A stretch of 64,000 nucleotides of DNA from Desmonostoc muscorum LEGE 12446. Its GTDB lineage: Bacteria; Cyanobacteriota; Cyanobacteriia; Cyanobacteriales; Nostocaceae. A program made the position numbers and the translations under genes. Where the stretch lies: contig NZ_JADEXS020000001.1 in NCBI RefSeq assembly GCF_015207005.2, positions 6,781,001 through 6,845,000 on the forward strand, written 5' to 3'. How positions within the stretch are numbered: the first letter of the stretch is position 1; each line of letters starts with the position of its first letter. Below are positions 16,244-24,945 of the stretch, piece by piece. The notes beneath the pieces are model-generated. The model saw only the letters and a list, made by a program, of their open reading frames with translations. It was not told where the DNA came from and made no database searches.

Positions 16244-18547
16244 TCAAAAACCCTTAAATGGGTTACTGCTGGGTGGGAGAGTAGGTGGAGTTGGGTTAAT
16301 GGGAGGTATGGGAGTAGGCTCTGGTCTTGGGATGAATTGGATCGCAAACCCTCTCTCTTGGGGTGGCTGGTTACCAGATTTATCACTAACTTGCAGTATG
16401 ATTTGAGTCGGAAAGGCTCGATTGACTGTAAGCTGCTTTGAGCCACTTAGTTGAACGTCTCCGTAGGGCTGAAGTTTAACCTGAATATTTTCTTTTTCTC
16501 CTTCTACTCTCCAACTCAGAGTAGCAGTTGTTCCTTCGTTGAGTTCTCTATTTGGTTCTTCACTACCGTTGATTGTGAAAGAAACAATCTGAAATGGTTT
16601 CGGTAATATTGCTATTTTAGATTCAATCTTTTTAGAATCAGTTTTTTGACTGCCATTATTAGGAAAAGCTTTGATTTCAAAGGCAAATTTTCCAGATTTA
16701 TATGCTGGTAAAGGAATATTTGTACATTGCAGTTGTTGATTTTGTTGTGTGCAGAGTTTTTGCAGCTTCGGGTCGGCAATATTACCTTGATTAAATTTAT
16801 AAGTAATTGGTTCACCATAGGATGTACCATCATCAGCACTACCGATAACTTGAATTTGTGCCAGCAATAGAGGACGAGCGATCGCCCAACTGAAAAGAAT
16901 ATTTTGACCTTTTGTATACTGTGTTTTATCTGCTTGAAAAGTAATCACTTGAGGAATTTCTTTCTCAGCTATTTCTACTTGAGTTGTTTGGGTTGCTACT
17001 TGGTCTTTTCGAGAAAATAATTGTATCCCATTACGATAAAAAGCTTGTAACTCAAAAGTATAATTCCCTCTAGTTCTCACGCCAGTTTTGACATCGCTAC
17101 AAATTAGCTCTTGTTTTTCTTGCACCTGACAAGGAGGTATTTCATTAGCGCTTCCTTTGCCTAGTGACTCAGGAATGCCATTGCTGAAGTCATAGATAAT
17201 AGGCTGAATTGGTTGTGAACCTTTGGTTGTCAAAACCAGCTTTTGTAACTGTTTATAGTTGTGAATTTCCCACTTCAAAGCTACCTCATCGCCTTCAGTT
17301 ATTTTACGCACGCTAGTATTGGTATCAAAACTTTCTAATCTCAAAGGTTCGGGGTTTAAAATTCGCCAAATAATAAATCCTATGCCGCCTAATAAGCCTA
17401 AAATTCCTAAAATTAACAGGAGAAATTGCCACCAAGGACGAGGTTTCCATATCAATGTTCCCTGAGGCAATGTGTTAGATAAAGGTAAACTTTGTTGGTC
17501 TTTGATGTCAACTTTAAAGTTGATAACTAGCCCTGTACCAAACCACGGTCGTCGCCACCAAGGTCTGGGTTTGATTGTCAAATTGCCGATCGCGCTTCTA
17601 CTAGGTAATAATCTCACCTCAGTAGGATCAAAAGTGTAAGTATACAGTTCTTCTTCGTCTCGACTTTTTAAGCTCAATGCCAGTTCGCGGACAATATTAC
17701 CCCGGTTAGCTAGTGATAATTCATACTTGCCAAGACTCCGGCTAACTTGTCCCAAAATGGTATTAAGTTCTATATCTAGGCGATAATTTGTGGGAATTTG
17801 GATGTATACCAAATCTAGTAGCACTAAGTCTGGAGAGTTTTCCGAATACAAGCGGATTGTCGGAGAATAACTGCCGGCGATGGTATCCGCAGGTGGATGA
17901 AATTTCAACAATATTTGACCTTGAGCAGCAGGGTTAAGTTCGAGTGCTGTCACGTCAGACACTAAGCCTTGTCCCTCAAATCCAGTGGTGGGATAATTAA
18001 TTGTGAACCAGTCGTCGTCTAAATCTGGGCAAGTCAAGCGGAAACGGTCTACACGAAAAGAACGATTATCAACTATTACTTCGACTTGCAAAGGTTCACT
18101 AAAGTTGAAAATCAGGGTTTTATTGGGATTAGTGTTAGGTCTAATGAAAAATGTCGGGTCGTTCACCCGAATTGCGGTTTGTTCTTTTTGGAGAACTTTA
18201 ATTTCGTTGCGGAAGGTTTTGGGAGTGTCTTGGGGATAATGCAGAGGCGAATCTACGACTAGGGTATAGTCATAGGTTCCTACGGAAGCATCAGGGGCAA
18301 TTTGAAATTCAAATTTTACTTCGTCGCTATTTTGCCCTGGATCTAACGATAAACTTTCTCTAGGAGAACTAGACCAGCCTGTTAAATTTTGAAATACCTC
18401 ATCAAAAACAAAATATAAATCAATAACAGCACTTTGATCTCCCTGATTGCTCACTACTACATAGAGAACAATGGTATCTCCCGGCATCCCAAATTGGATA
18501 TCAGCTGGGTTGATATAAACTTGCAGTGGATTGAATTTAGCTTGCAT
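16244..18547 (-). CDS. Membrane protein with Ig-like/CARDB-type domains, Pro-rich C-terminus
   Basis: 767 residues from ATG 18547, which has a GGGAG site and lies 13 nt after the upstream stop; an upstream in-frame start (18604) would overlap the preceding gene and is rejected. The N-terminal ~370 residues are beta-rich repeats of the alpha-galactosidase-NEW3/CARDB kind (MPGDTIVLYVVVSNQG...). One membrane segment (WWQFLLLILGILGLLGGIGF, about 372-397) follows. Three or so further Ig-like modules (VALKWEIHNY, ILFSWAIARP, ATLSWRVEGE) come next, then a Pro-rich tail (PTPIPPINPTPPTLPP). Function unknown. Co-directional and nearly touching the WD40 gene: one operon. Confidence 0.8.
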   Translation of the reverse strand: MQAKFNPLQVYINPADIQFGMPGDTIVLYVVVSNQGDQSAVIDLYFVFDEVFQNLTGWSSSPRESLSLDPGQNSDEVKFEFQIAPDASVGTYDYTLVVDSPLHYPQDTPKTFRNEIKVLQKEQTAIRVNDPTFFIRPNTNPNKTLIFNFSEPLQVEVIVDNRSFRVDRFRLTCPDLDDDWFTINYPTTGFEGQGLVSDVTALELNPAAQGQILLKFHPPADTIAGSYSPTIRLYSENSPDLVLLDLVYIQIPTNYRLDIELNTILGQVSRSLGKYELSLANRGNIVRELALSLKSRDEEELYTYTFDPTEVRLLPSRSAIGNLTIKPRPWWRRPWFGTGLVINFKVDIKDQQSLPLSNTLPQGTLIWKPRPWWQFLLLILGILGLLGGIGFIIWRILNPEPLRLESFDTNTSVRKITEGDEVALKWEIHNYKQLQKLVLTTKGSQPIQPIIYDFSNGIPESLGKGSANEIPPCQVQEKQELICSDVKTGVRTRGNYTFELQAFYRNGIQLFSRKDQVATQTTQVEIAEKEIPQVITFQADKTQYTKGQNILFSWAIARPLLLAQIQVIGSADDGTSYGEPITYKFNQGNIADPKLQKLCTQQNQQLQCTNIPLPAYKSGKFAFEIKAFPNNGSQKTDSKKIESKIAILPKPFQIVSFTINGSEEPNRELNEGTTATLSWRVEGEKENIQVKLQPYGDVQLSGSKQLTVNRAFPTQIILQVSDKSGNQPPQERGFAIQFIPRPEPTPIPPINPTPPTLPPSSNPFKGF

Positions 18548-18560
18548 GTCATCGACTCCC

Positions 18561-20792
18561 TTATTTGATGCGGTGTAGTTTGACCTGAAAATCTTCACTA
18601 CCACTCACAATCATGGTTCCTTGATTAGTTTTCAAGTCGATACTATTGATTTTTTTAGAGCTTTGGTAAATTGTTTTACCTTCTGCTGCCTTTGTTTTAT
18701 CAAGTTGATGTTCGGCGGTTAAGTACCAAACTACAACTCGTCCATCATCGCCACCACTTACTAGCAGATTACCATCTTCACTAAATGCCAGACTACGCAC
18801 AGATGTTTTCGACGCTGACCAGCGGTCTACTGCTGAGCAATTTAGTTCATTTACTTGTACTTGGGGATTGGGATTTTTGAGAATTTGGCAGCGATTTAAA
18901 TTCCAAATTGTGATGTATCCCGCAGAATCAGAGGTGGCGAGGATTTTTTCTGTGGAGTTAGGTACAAAAGCTAATGCCCAAATATAGTCTTCACGCCCTA
19001 CTCTTTCATCTAATTTTTCCAGATTTTGCACTGATAAAGCTGGAAATTGTTTATTAGTTTGAGTTTGATTCCACTGCCATAATATGAAGCGCTTGAAGTT
19101 TCCAGCAATTACGAGAGTTGTTGCATCTGGACTAAGAGTTAAGGCGCGGACTTGGAAACCTGATAGTTTTAATGTACTTTGTACATCGATCGCTTGCGGT
19201 TCTGGCAGAAAGTTAGTGTTAGACGCTGGTCTTGACCATAATCTCACTTTACCACTGCCATAACCACTAAATAAATTCAGTGAGTTGGGAGTGAAGGCTA
19301 AATCAAAAACGCGATCGCCTTTTGCTTTTGGATCTTTAAGATCTTGAAGTTCGCTAATCTTAGCACCTGATGGTACATCCCTCAGTTCAATTACACCATT
19401 ATCTAGACCAACCGCAGCGCGATCGTTTTGTAATGGCATGAAGCGTAAGACTTGTACGGCGTCATTGGTAATGGCCATCAAACCTTTGGGCTGTTGCGCT
19501 TTATCACAAGCTAGTCGATCAGGAGATGTTACTCTATCATCGGGGTCTAAACGATCGCCATCGATGCTCCAAAGTCTCAATGTGCAATCATCTGAACCAC
19601 TGACAACAGACAAACCAATGCCACTAAAACGTACTGAGTTCACAGAACGTGTGTGCATAACACCTCTGGGTTGTACTATCCATGCTATCAGTGCTGCTAG
19701 TAATGCGATCGCCGCTAATTGTAACCACAGAGGTATAATGGGCAAAACCCGCACTTCTAACATCTGGGTGGCGGGGTCTGTACTACCTAAACGTTGGTCG
19801 GATAATTCCGATTTGGCCTCCAGCAGCAAAGTTTTGCCTATTCCTACCCAAGGACGTTTTGTTTTCACATCGAGGATGACTTTAGTTGTCTCTCCTAAAT
19901 TTAAATTGGCGGCTTCGGGAAACTTCTTGAAACTACACTTTCGTTCGTCTCTACCTTGAACTTGTACATCTAGTTCCTGATTTAAATTACTAGCATTTTT
20001 AAATAGCAATTCAAAAGAGGCTGTATCAGATTTCCAGTCGGGTAACCATGCCGATTTACTGGGAATTTTTAGCTGTTTTTGTGTGGTGGTAAATTCTACA
20101 AAACCCACAGGTAAAACTTCAATATTGCCTTGGGTACTAGTCGGGTAACCATTATTGCTAACAGCTTCTATGGCAAAAGGATAGTTTTGACTGGGCGCTT
20201 GCACTACAGAAGGAGGTTGGCATTGGAATGTGGCTTCTGCTATGCCACCCGGATCTACGGCTAATCGCCGTTCTGCACTGTTAGTCAGCCAAGAGGGATC
20301 GACGCCTGTAAAACGTAGCACCACATTTGTTGGTTGTTGACTCAAGTTCCGCACCCGTACTGGTATATCTATAGAATTGCGGGGATAAACTTGAAACTCT
20401 CGCACAGGTAATTCTAAAGTTAAATGTGTTGGTCTATTGTCTCGTTCAATTTTCAGCCGCAGCACAAGTCTGCATTGTTGTGCTAACTGTGGTGAAAAAA
20501 TCTTCACCATCAGGTTAACAGTGCCGACAAAACCCACTATCGGCGTATTGAATATGATGACTTGGAATATCGTACTACTGCCTGGTGGCTTAGCTGCTGC
20601 CACTTCTGGTTGAAGTTTGTACCAGCGATATCCTGGGTTGCGAGTTTCTCCGGCGGCGGTAATTTCTATCTGAAAATTCACGAAGCGATCGCTGTCATTA
20701 TTGACAGTTACCTCAAAGGAGGCAGGAGTATCTCCTGGACGAAAGGTTAGGTTCTCAGTGGAAAGGGTGGCATTTATAACACTTTTTTCCAT
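18561..20792 (-). CDS. Membrane protein: Ig-like N-terminus, one TM, WD40 C-terminus
   Basis: 743 residues. Residues 1-345 are beta-sandwich modules (LTFRPGDTPASFEVTVNNDS; VYPRNSIDIPVRVRNLS) like those of the next gene. A single membrane segment (LWLQLAAIALLAALIAWIV) is near 350-372. The rest is a WD40 propeller beginning HTRSVNSVRFSGIGLSVVSG and ending MIVSGSEDFQVKLHRI. It probably acts as an envelope-anchored scaffold with one module on each side of the membrane. No enzyme motif is seen. It heads a two-gene operon; no clear ribosome-binding site precedes its ATG. Confidence 0.82.
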   Translation of the reverse strand: MEKSVINATLSTENLTFRPGDTPASFEVTVNNDSDRFVNFQIEITAAGETRNPGYRWYKLQPEVAAAKPPGSSTIFQVIIFNTPIVGFVGTVNLMVKIFSPQLAQQCRLVLRLKIERDNRPTHLTLELPVREFQVYPRNSIDIPVRVRNLSQQPTNVVLRFTGVDPSWLTNSAERRLAVDPGGIAEATFQCQPPSVVQAPSQNYPFAIEAVSNNGYPTSTQGNIEVLPVGFVEFTTTQKQLKIPSKSAWLPDWKSDTASFELLFKNASNLNQELDVQVQGRDERKCSFKKFPEAANLNLGETTKVILDVKTKRPWVGIGKTLLLEAKSELSDQRLGSTDPATQMLEVRVLPIIPLWLQLAAIALLAALIAWIVQPRGVMHTRSVNSVRFSGIGLSVVSGSDDCTLRLWSIDGDRLDPDDRVTSPDRLACDKAQQPKGLMAITNDAVQVLRFMPLQNDRAAVGLDNGVIELRDVPSGAKISELQDLKDPKAKGDRVFDLAFTPNSLNLFSGYGSGKVRLWSRPASNTNFLPEPQAIDVQSTLKLSGFQVRALTLSPDATTLVIAGNFKRFILWQWNQTQTNKQFPALSVQNLEKLDERVGREDYIWALAFVPNSTEKILATSDSAGYITIWNLNRCQILKNPNPQVQVNELNCSAVDRWSASKTSVRSLAFSEDGNLLVSGGDDGRVVVWYLTAEHQLDKTKAAEGKTIYQSSKKINSIDLKTNQGTMIVSGSEDFQVKLHRIK

Positions 20793-20961
20793 ATTATTTA
20801 TAATATTTATTTATATTCTGCATGATTAGCAGTGTTAGTAAATTAATTTTTACCAAAAATCACCATATATCTTTTTGGCTGTCAAATAATAAAATATATT
20901 TGGCGGTAAATATATAAATTTGTTAAAGATAGGCAAACTTCGCCCACAGTCTACTACTAAC

Positions 20962-21009
20962 GCTGCTCAGATACCCGACTTACTTCAAGAAGTCGGGTAT
21001 CTGAGCAGC
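20962..21009. repeat. Long perfect hairpin repeat
   Basis: Arms GCTGCTCAGATACCCGACTT and its exact complement enclose an 8-nt loop. It lies between the kinase stop and the WD40 gene start. There is no T run, so it is better read as a dispersed palindromic repeat than a terminator, though it could block read-through. Confidence 0.7.
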
Positions 21010-21040
21010 AAATCAAAATTAATCGCACAAATCACGACTA

Positions 21041-22978
21041 TTAGCTGTAAATGCGATCGCCATTAGACAAACTTTGCTCGTTGTTTGAGTTTTTAGGAGA
21101 TTGCAATTGAGTATATATAAAGGTTACTACTGCTAAAGTCGCTCCAATTGCTAAGATGACTCCCAAGATTCGCAATAAATTGGGAGTATTTCCCGTAGCT
21201 GGCTGGTCATTTGGCCTTGGTTGGTAAATAGTGTCATCAGTTCGCGCTTGTGGTCTGCTTTGAGGAGTTACAGGTCTCGGTTGATACAATGTCCTATCTA
21301 ATGGCACTTCTGGTCTGTCCGTCGGAGATGCAGATCGCGGTTGATACAATGTTTTGTCTGTTGGTACTGGTGGTGTACTTGGATTAGAAATAGGTCGTGG
21401 TTGATACAGTGTTTTATCTGGTGGTACTTGAGGTGTACCTTGATTGGATGCTGGTCGCGGTTGATACAGTGTTTTATCTGGTGGTACTTGCGGTGTACCT
21501 TGATTGGATGCCGGTCGTGGTTGAAACAAGGTTGCATCCGGTTTGCTACCGTTCGGGTTATTCACGGGACTATGTTGAGGATTGTTGCTCTCAGGTTGAT
21601 TTTGCTCAACTGGGTTAAATGGTCTAGGAATAGTTTCGTGATTTGACCCTTGATTGTACCCAGAAGGAGGCCGAGGAATAGTTTCCTCAGGTTGGCTTTG
21701 CTCAATCGGGTTGAATGGTCTAGGAACAGTTTCGTGATTTGAGCCTTGATTATAGGCATCTGGAGGACGAATGATTGTGTCGTCGCTTGATTGTCTAGGA
21801 ACAGTTTCGTGATTTGAGCCTTGATTATAAGCAGTTGGAGGGCGAATAATTGTGTCGTCGCTTGATTGTCTAGGAACAGTTTCGTGATTTGAGCCTTGAT
21901 TATAGGCAGCTGGAGGACGAAGAATGGTGTCGTCGTTCGATTGTCTAGGAAGGGTTTCGTGATTTGAACCTTGATTGTAGGAAGGTCGTGGCTGCACATT
22001 AGCCTGTCCGGGTACACTAGTAGTGCCTGTGACAAATTTGGCAGCAGCTTGCAAAGCCTGATTCAGTTCTTCTACGGTGGCAAATCGGTTAGCTGGGTTC
22101 TTGTGGAGACATTTCATAACCACGGCTTCCAATTGTTCAGGCAGATTCTCACAGCCTGGTTGCTCCCGCAGTGGTTTTGGTGGCTCATAGGCATGAGCTA
22201 ATACCCAGGAAGCTTCGCTGATATGACTACCCTTAATGCTAATCCCAAATGGATCGGCTGCACTCAGCATTTCATAAAGGATAATCCCTAAGCTGTAAAT
22301 ATCACCTCTAGCATCGAGGTTTTTATCACTTTGGATTTGTTCCGGAGGTGCGTAACGAAATGTACCAATGAATGTACTCGTGATATTTGTAATGTTGGTG
22401 TTTTCCGAAGATTCACTACGGATTTTGGCAACACCAAAATCTAGAACCTTTACCCACTCTCCCAAATCTGTAGGCACTAGAAATATATTATCTGGTTTCA
22501 GGTCACGATGAACTACCTTAATATGCTCAGTGCTTTTTCCTCCATCTCGTTGCAGAGTCACTCCTTGATGGGCAAGCTGTAGACCCTTGCAAACTTGCGC
22601 CATAATTTTTACAGTGCGATCGACAGACAGCCGCTTTTCACGCAGCAATAATTGTCTGAGGGTTTGTCCCCGTAAATATTCCATCACGTAAAATGGAAAG
22701 CCTTCGGGAGTGACTCCACAATCACTAATTTTCACGATGTGGTCACTTTGTAAAGCAGCACAAACTGCCACCTCACGCTCAAAACGCTTTCTCATTTCTT
22801 GTGAAGCCACCAGCGTATCTTTGAGCAACTTTAACGCTACCTCTTGACCTACACGGGTGTCCATTGCCAGGAAGACTTCTCCCATGCCACCTCCGCCTAA
22901 CCGTCGGTCTAAACGATACCGCTGGTTATCACCTACGAAGCGGCCATTCCAAGAATTTGAAGAAGGTGGGGATTTCAT
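21041..22978 (-). CDS. Membrane-anchored Ser/Thr protein kinase with Thr-rich repeat linker
   Basis: 645 residues. Hanks-type kinase domain (about 20-310): Gly loop LGGGGMGEVF, VALKLL lysine, HRDLKPDN near 157, DFG near 180, and RYAPPEQ. Then a repeat region: five or more units of the form AYNQGSNHETVPRQSSDDTI and six of the form DKTLYQPRPASNQGTPQVPP. A single membrane helix (LLRILGVILAIGATLAVVTF, about 600-622) and a short tail follow. The topology suggests a cytoplasmic kinase tethered by a C-terminal TM. The repeated Thr-x-x-Ile/Tyr units look like autophosphorylation/FHA-docking sites (inference). It lies upstream of the WD40 operon on the same strand. Confidence 0.92.
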   Translation of the reverse strand: MKSPPSSNSWNGRFVGDNQRYRLDRRLGGGGMGEVFLAMDTRVGQEVALKLLKDTLVASQEMRKRFEREVAVCAALQSDHIVKISDCGVTPEGFPFYVMEYLRGQTLRQLLLREKRLSVDRTVKIMAQVCKGLQLAHQGVTLQRDGGKSTEHIKVVHRDLKPDNIFLVPTDLGEWVKVLDFGVAKIRSESSENTNITNITSTFIGTFRYAPPEQIQSDKNLDARGDIYSLGIILYEMLSAADPFGISIKGSHISEASWVLAHAYEPPKPLREQPGCENLPEQLEAVVMKCLHKNPANRFATVEELNQALQAAAKFVTGTTSVPGQANVQPRPSYNQGSNHETLPRQSNDDTILRPPAAYNQGSNHETVPRQSSDDTIIRPPTAYNQGSNHETVPRQSSDDTIIRPPDAYNQGSNHETVPRPFNPIEQSQPEETIPRPPSGYNQGSNHETIPRPFNPVEQNQPESNNPQHSPVNNPNGSKPDATLFQPRPASNQGTPQVPPDKTLYQPRPASNQGTPQVPPDKTLYQPRPISNPSTPPVPTDKTLYQPRSASPTDRPEVPLDRTLYQPRPVTPQSRPQARTDDTIYQPRPNDQPATGNTPNLLRILGVILAIGATLAVVTFIYTQLQSPKNSNNEQSLSNGDRIYS

Positions 22979-23664
22979 CTGGGGGAACCCATCCTAGTTA
23001 TTTTAAAGTGTTAAGTTTAGTTTAGAAATAGTACTATGGGAATCCGCTTTGATTTTTGAACCGATTTACGTAGGTAGTAGAGACGCGATTAATCCCATGT
23101 GTGGGGAATCAGCCTGTTCCAGTAGAAGGTGAGTTTTTTCAAAAATCAAATAGGAGTCCTCTAGTATTACGTAATAATTCAGAAGTCAGAAGCAAAGTCT
23201 TTTGGCTTGGCTCGTCATTTCTTACAGTATTACAAATTTTTTGGTTGTTTGATTGTTTATTATGTAAAGTCTTAGTAATTTATATCACTCATGTTTATCC
23301 ACTTACACTCAGCTTAGCATACTACTAACTTAAAATAATGCTAATAATTTGATAAAATGCTTAAAATTAAGACTTCTGATAGTTGAAATTGGTTCCTGAA
23401 AAATACTGAGCTGGGGATTGGGGAGTGGGGAGTGGGGATTAGGGATTAGGAATTGGGGGGGAATTAGTAAGTAGGAATTAGAAATTTTCAGTATAATATA
23501 TTGTCCATTCCCCCAGTCCCCAGTCCCCAGTCCCCATTCCCCAGTCCTGTTGTATGCCACGCCGATAGTCTGTCCTAGAGAATATTTAAAGTTTTGCAAA
23601 ATATATTCTGTGAATGTGTCCTGGCGTACATGATTAAAATGTGCTATTGCCATGAGGAACGAGG
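22979..23664. other. Divergent intergenic region with G-rich low-complexity repeats
   Basis: 686 bp between the divergent kinase and DUF4255 genes. From about 23406 to 23548 there is GGGGATT/GGGGAGT repeat sequence and its inverted counterpart CCCCAGT, which can fold back on itself. A 75-codon open frame at 23101 is not convincing. Promoters for both genes must lie here. Confidence 0.5.
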
Positions 23665-24945
23665 ATGAGTAACGTACTCTCTATAGCCGCCGTGACAGCA
23701 GTACTAAAAGTTTTGCTGGAAAACGGTTTAGTCAGCGATCCGATCGCTGCTAGTGTTGGTGATGTGATTGTAACTGCCCTACCGCCCGATCGAATTTCAG
23801 TTGAAGCCGATGAGCGCGCTCAACTCAACCTCTTTCTCTATCAAGTGACGCAGAATCGCAATGTCGATTGGGTATCTCAGGAATTTCGTAGCAGGCATTC
23901 ACGTCTGGATGGAAATTTGCCATCTACAACTCCACCACTAGCTCTCGATCTCCACTATTTATTAACAGCCTACGGAGCTAAGGATTTTCAGTCAGAGCTT
24001 TTACTGGGCTACGCAATGCATTTGTTACATAAAACCCAATGTATTACAGCGGATATTATTGAAAATACTCTGATCAATGCATCTACAACCAATACCTCAA
24101 GTGCTTTTTCCCAAGCTGTGGCTAGCATATCTGTATCCGATTTAGCTGAGCAAATTGGGCAAATCAAACTGACTCCAGAGTTTTTTAACATGGAAGAAAC
24201 TTCTAAGTTATGGTCTGCTTTACAAACACACTATCGACCTTCAGCTACCTATCTGGCATCAATGGTATTGATTGAGAGCAGCAAATCTGAGAATCTAGAA
24301 GGCTTCTACATGATGCCCTTGTCTCAACCGAATATTGAACAAGTGACAACTCTGGCAAAAACTGAACATCAACAAATGATTGTTGCTGGCACAACATTAA
24401 TGATTCGCGGTAAGCGGTTACGCGGTGATATTACCAGAATCCGATTGGGTAACACCGAGACATTACTAGTACCTCAAGATGTCAAAGAAACGCAAATCAG
24501 CTTGTTAGTCCCAGTAGATTTGTACCCAAGTGTGCAGAGTATCCAAGTGGTACATTTGACAATAGGCAACACAGGACAAACGGAGCATATAGTTGAATCA
24601 AATGTTGCAGCTTTTGTTCTACATCCAACAATTACGGCATTTGTTGGTCAAGTGGAAAATAACGGTGGCAATTTCCGCTCAGCAGAAATTACCGTTAAAT
24701 TCCATCCCAAAGTTGGCAAAGCACAGCGTGTAGTTTTGCTACTCAGTGATGTATCAGCCCAAAATCAGGTAGCTTACTCTTTTTTGGTTGCACCACGCAC
24801 TGAAGATACTGATGCAATTACTATTCCGATTAAAAATGTGAAGCCAGGAACTTATATTGTGCGGGTGCGGGTAGATGGCGCAGAAAGTCCATTGCACAAA
24901 AATCAGTCTGGACAATATGATTCGCCACAGGTGACAATTTCATGA
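23665..24945 (+). CDS. DUF4255 (Pvc16-like) contractile injection system cap protein
   Basis: 426 residues. The N-terminal ~190 residues match the DUF4255/Pvc16_N pattern: an opening VLSIAAVTAVLKVLLENGL, then VTALPPDRI, LNLFLYQVTQNRNVDW and LALDLHYLLTAYG. The C-terminal half is beta-rich Ig-like (LMIRGKRLRGDITRIRLGNT). In phage-tail-like injection particles (PVC/AFP, and the thylakoid-anchored cyanobacterial type) this family caps the tube and sheath and sets their termination. It overlaps the AAA+ gene by ATGA, so they are co-translated. No sheath, tube or baseplate genes are in the window, so this pair is either a cluster edge or a satellite locus. Ribosome-binding site GAGGA. Confidence 0.85.
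   Translation: MSNVLSIAAVTAVLKVLLENGLVSDPIAASVGDVIVTALPPDRISVEADERAQLNLFLYQVTQNRNVDWVSQEFRSRHSRLDGNLPSTTPPLALDLHYLLTAYGAKDFQSELLLGYAMHLLHKTQCITADIIENTLINASTTNTSSAFSQAVASISVSDLAEQIGQIKLTPEFFNMEETSKLWSALQTHYRPSATYLASMVLIESSKSENLEGFYMMPLSQPNIEQVTTLAKTEHQQMIVAGTTLMIRGKRLRGDITRIRLGNTETLLVPQDVKETQISLLVPVDLYPSVQSIQVVHLTIGNTGQTEHIVESNVAAFVLHPTITAFVGQVENNGGNFRSAEITVKFHPKVGKAQRVVLLLSDVSAQNQVAYSFLVAPRTEDTDAITIPIKNVKPGTYIVRVRVDGAESPLHKNQSGQYDSPQVTIS

Noticed and set aside
18548..18604. Upstream start for the Ig-like membrane protein
   Set aside because: It would overlap the WD40 gene's 3' end and lacks a ribosome-binding site; 18547 has one.
21562..22035. 157-residue alternative-frame ORF in the kinase linker
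   Set aside because: It is a by-product of the in-frame repeats; repetitive composition and no independent start signal.
23101..23328. 75-residue ORF upstream of DUF4255
   Set aside because: Its composition is not protein-like, it has no ribosome-binding site, and it lies in promoter/repeat DNA.
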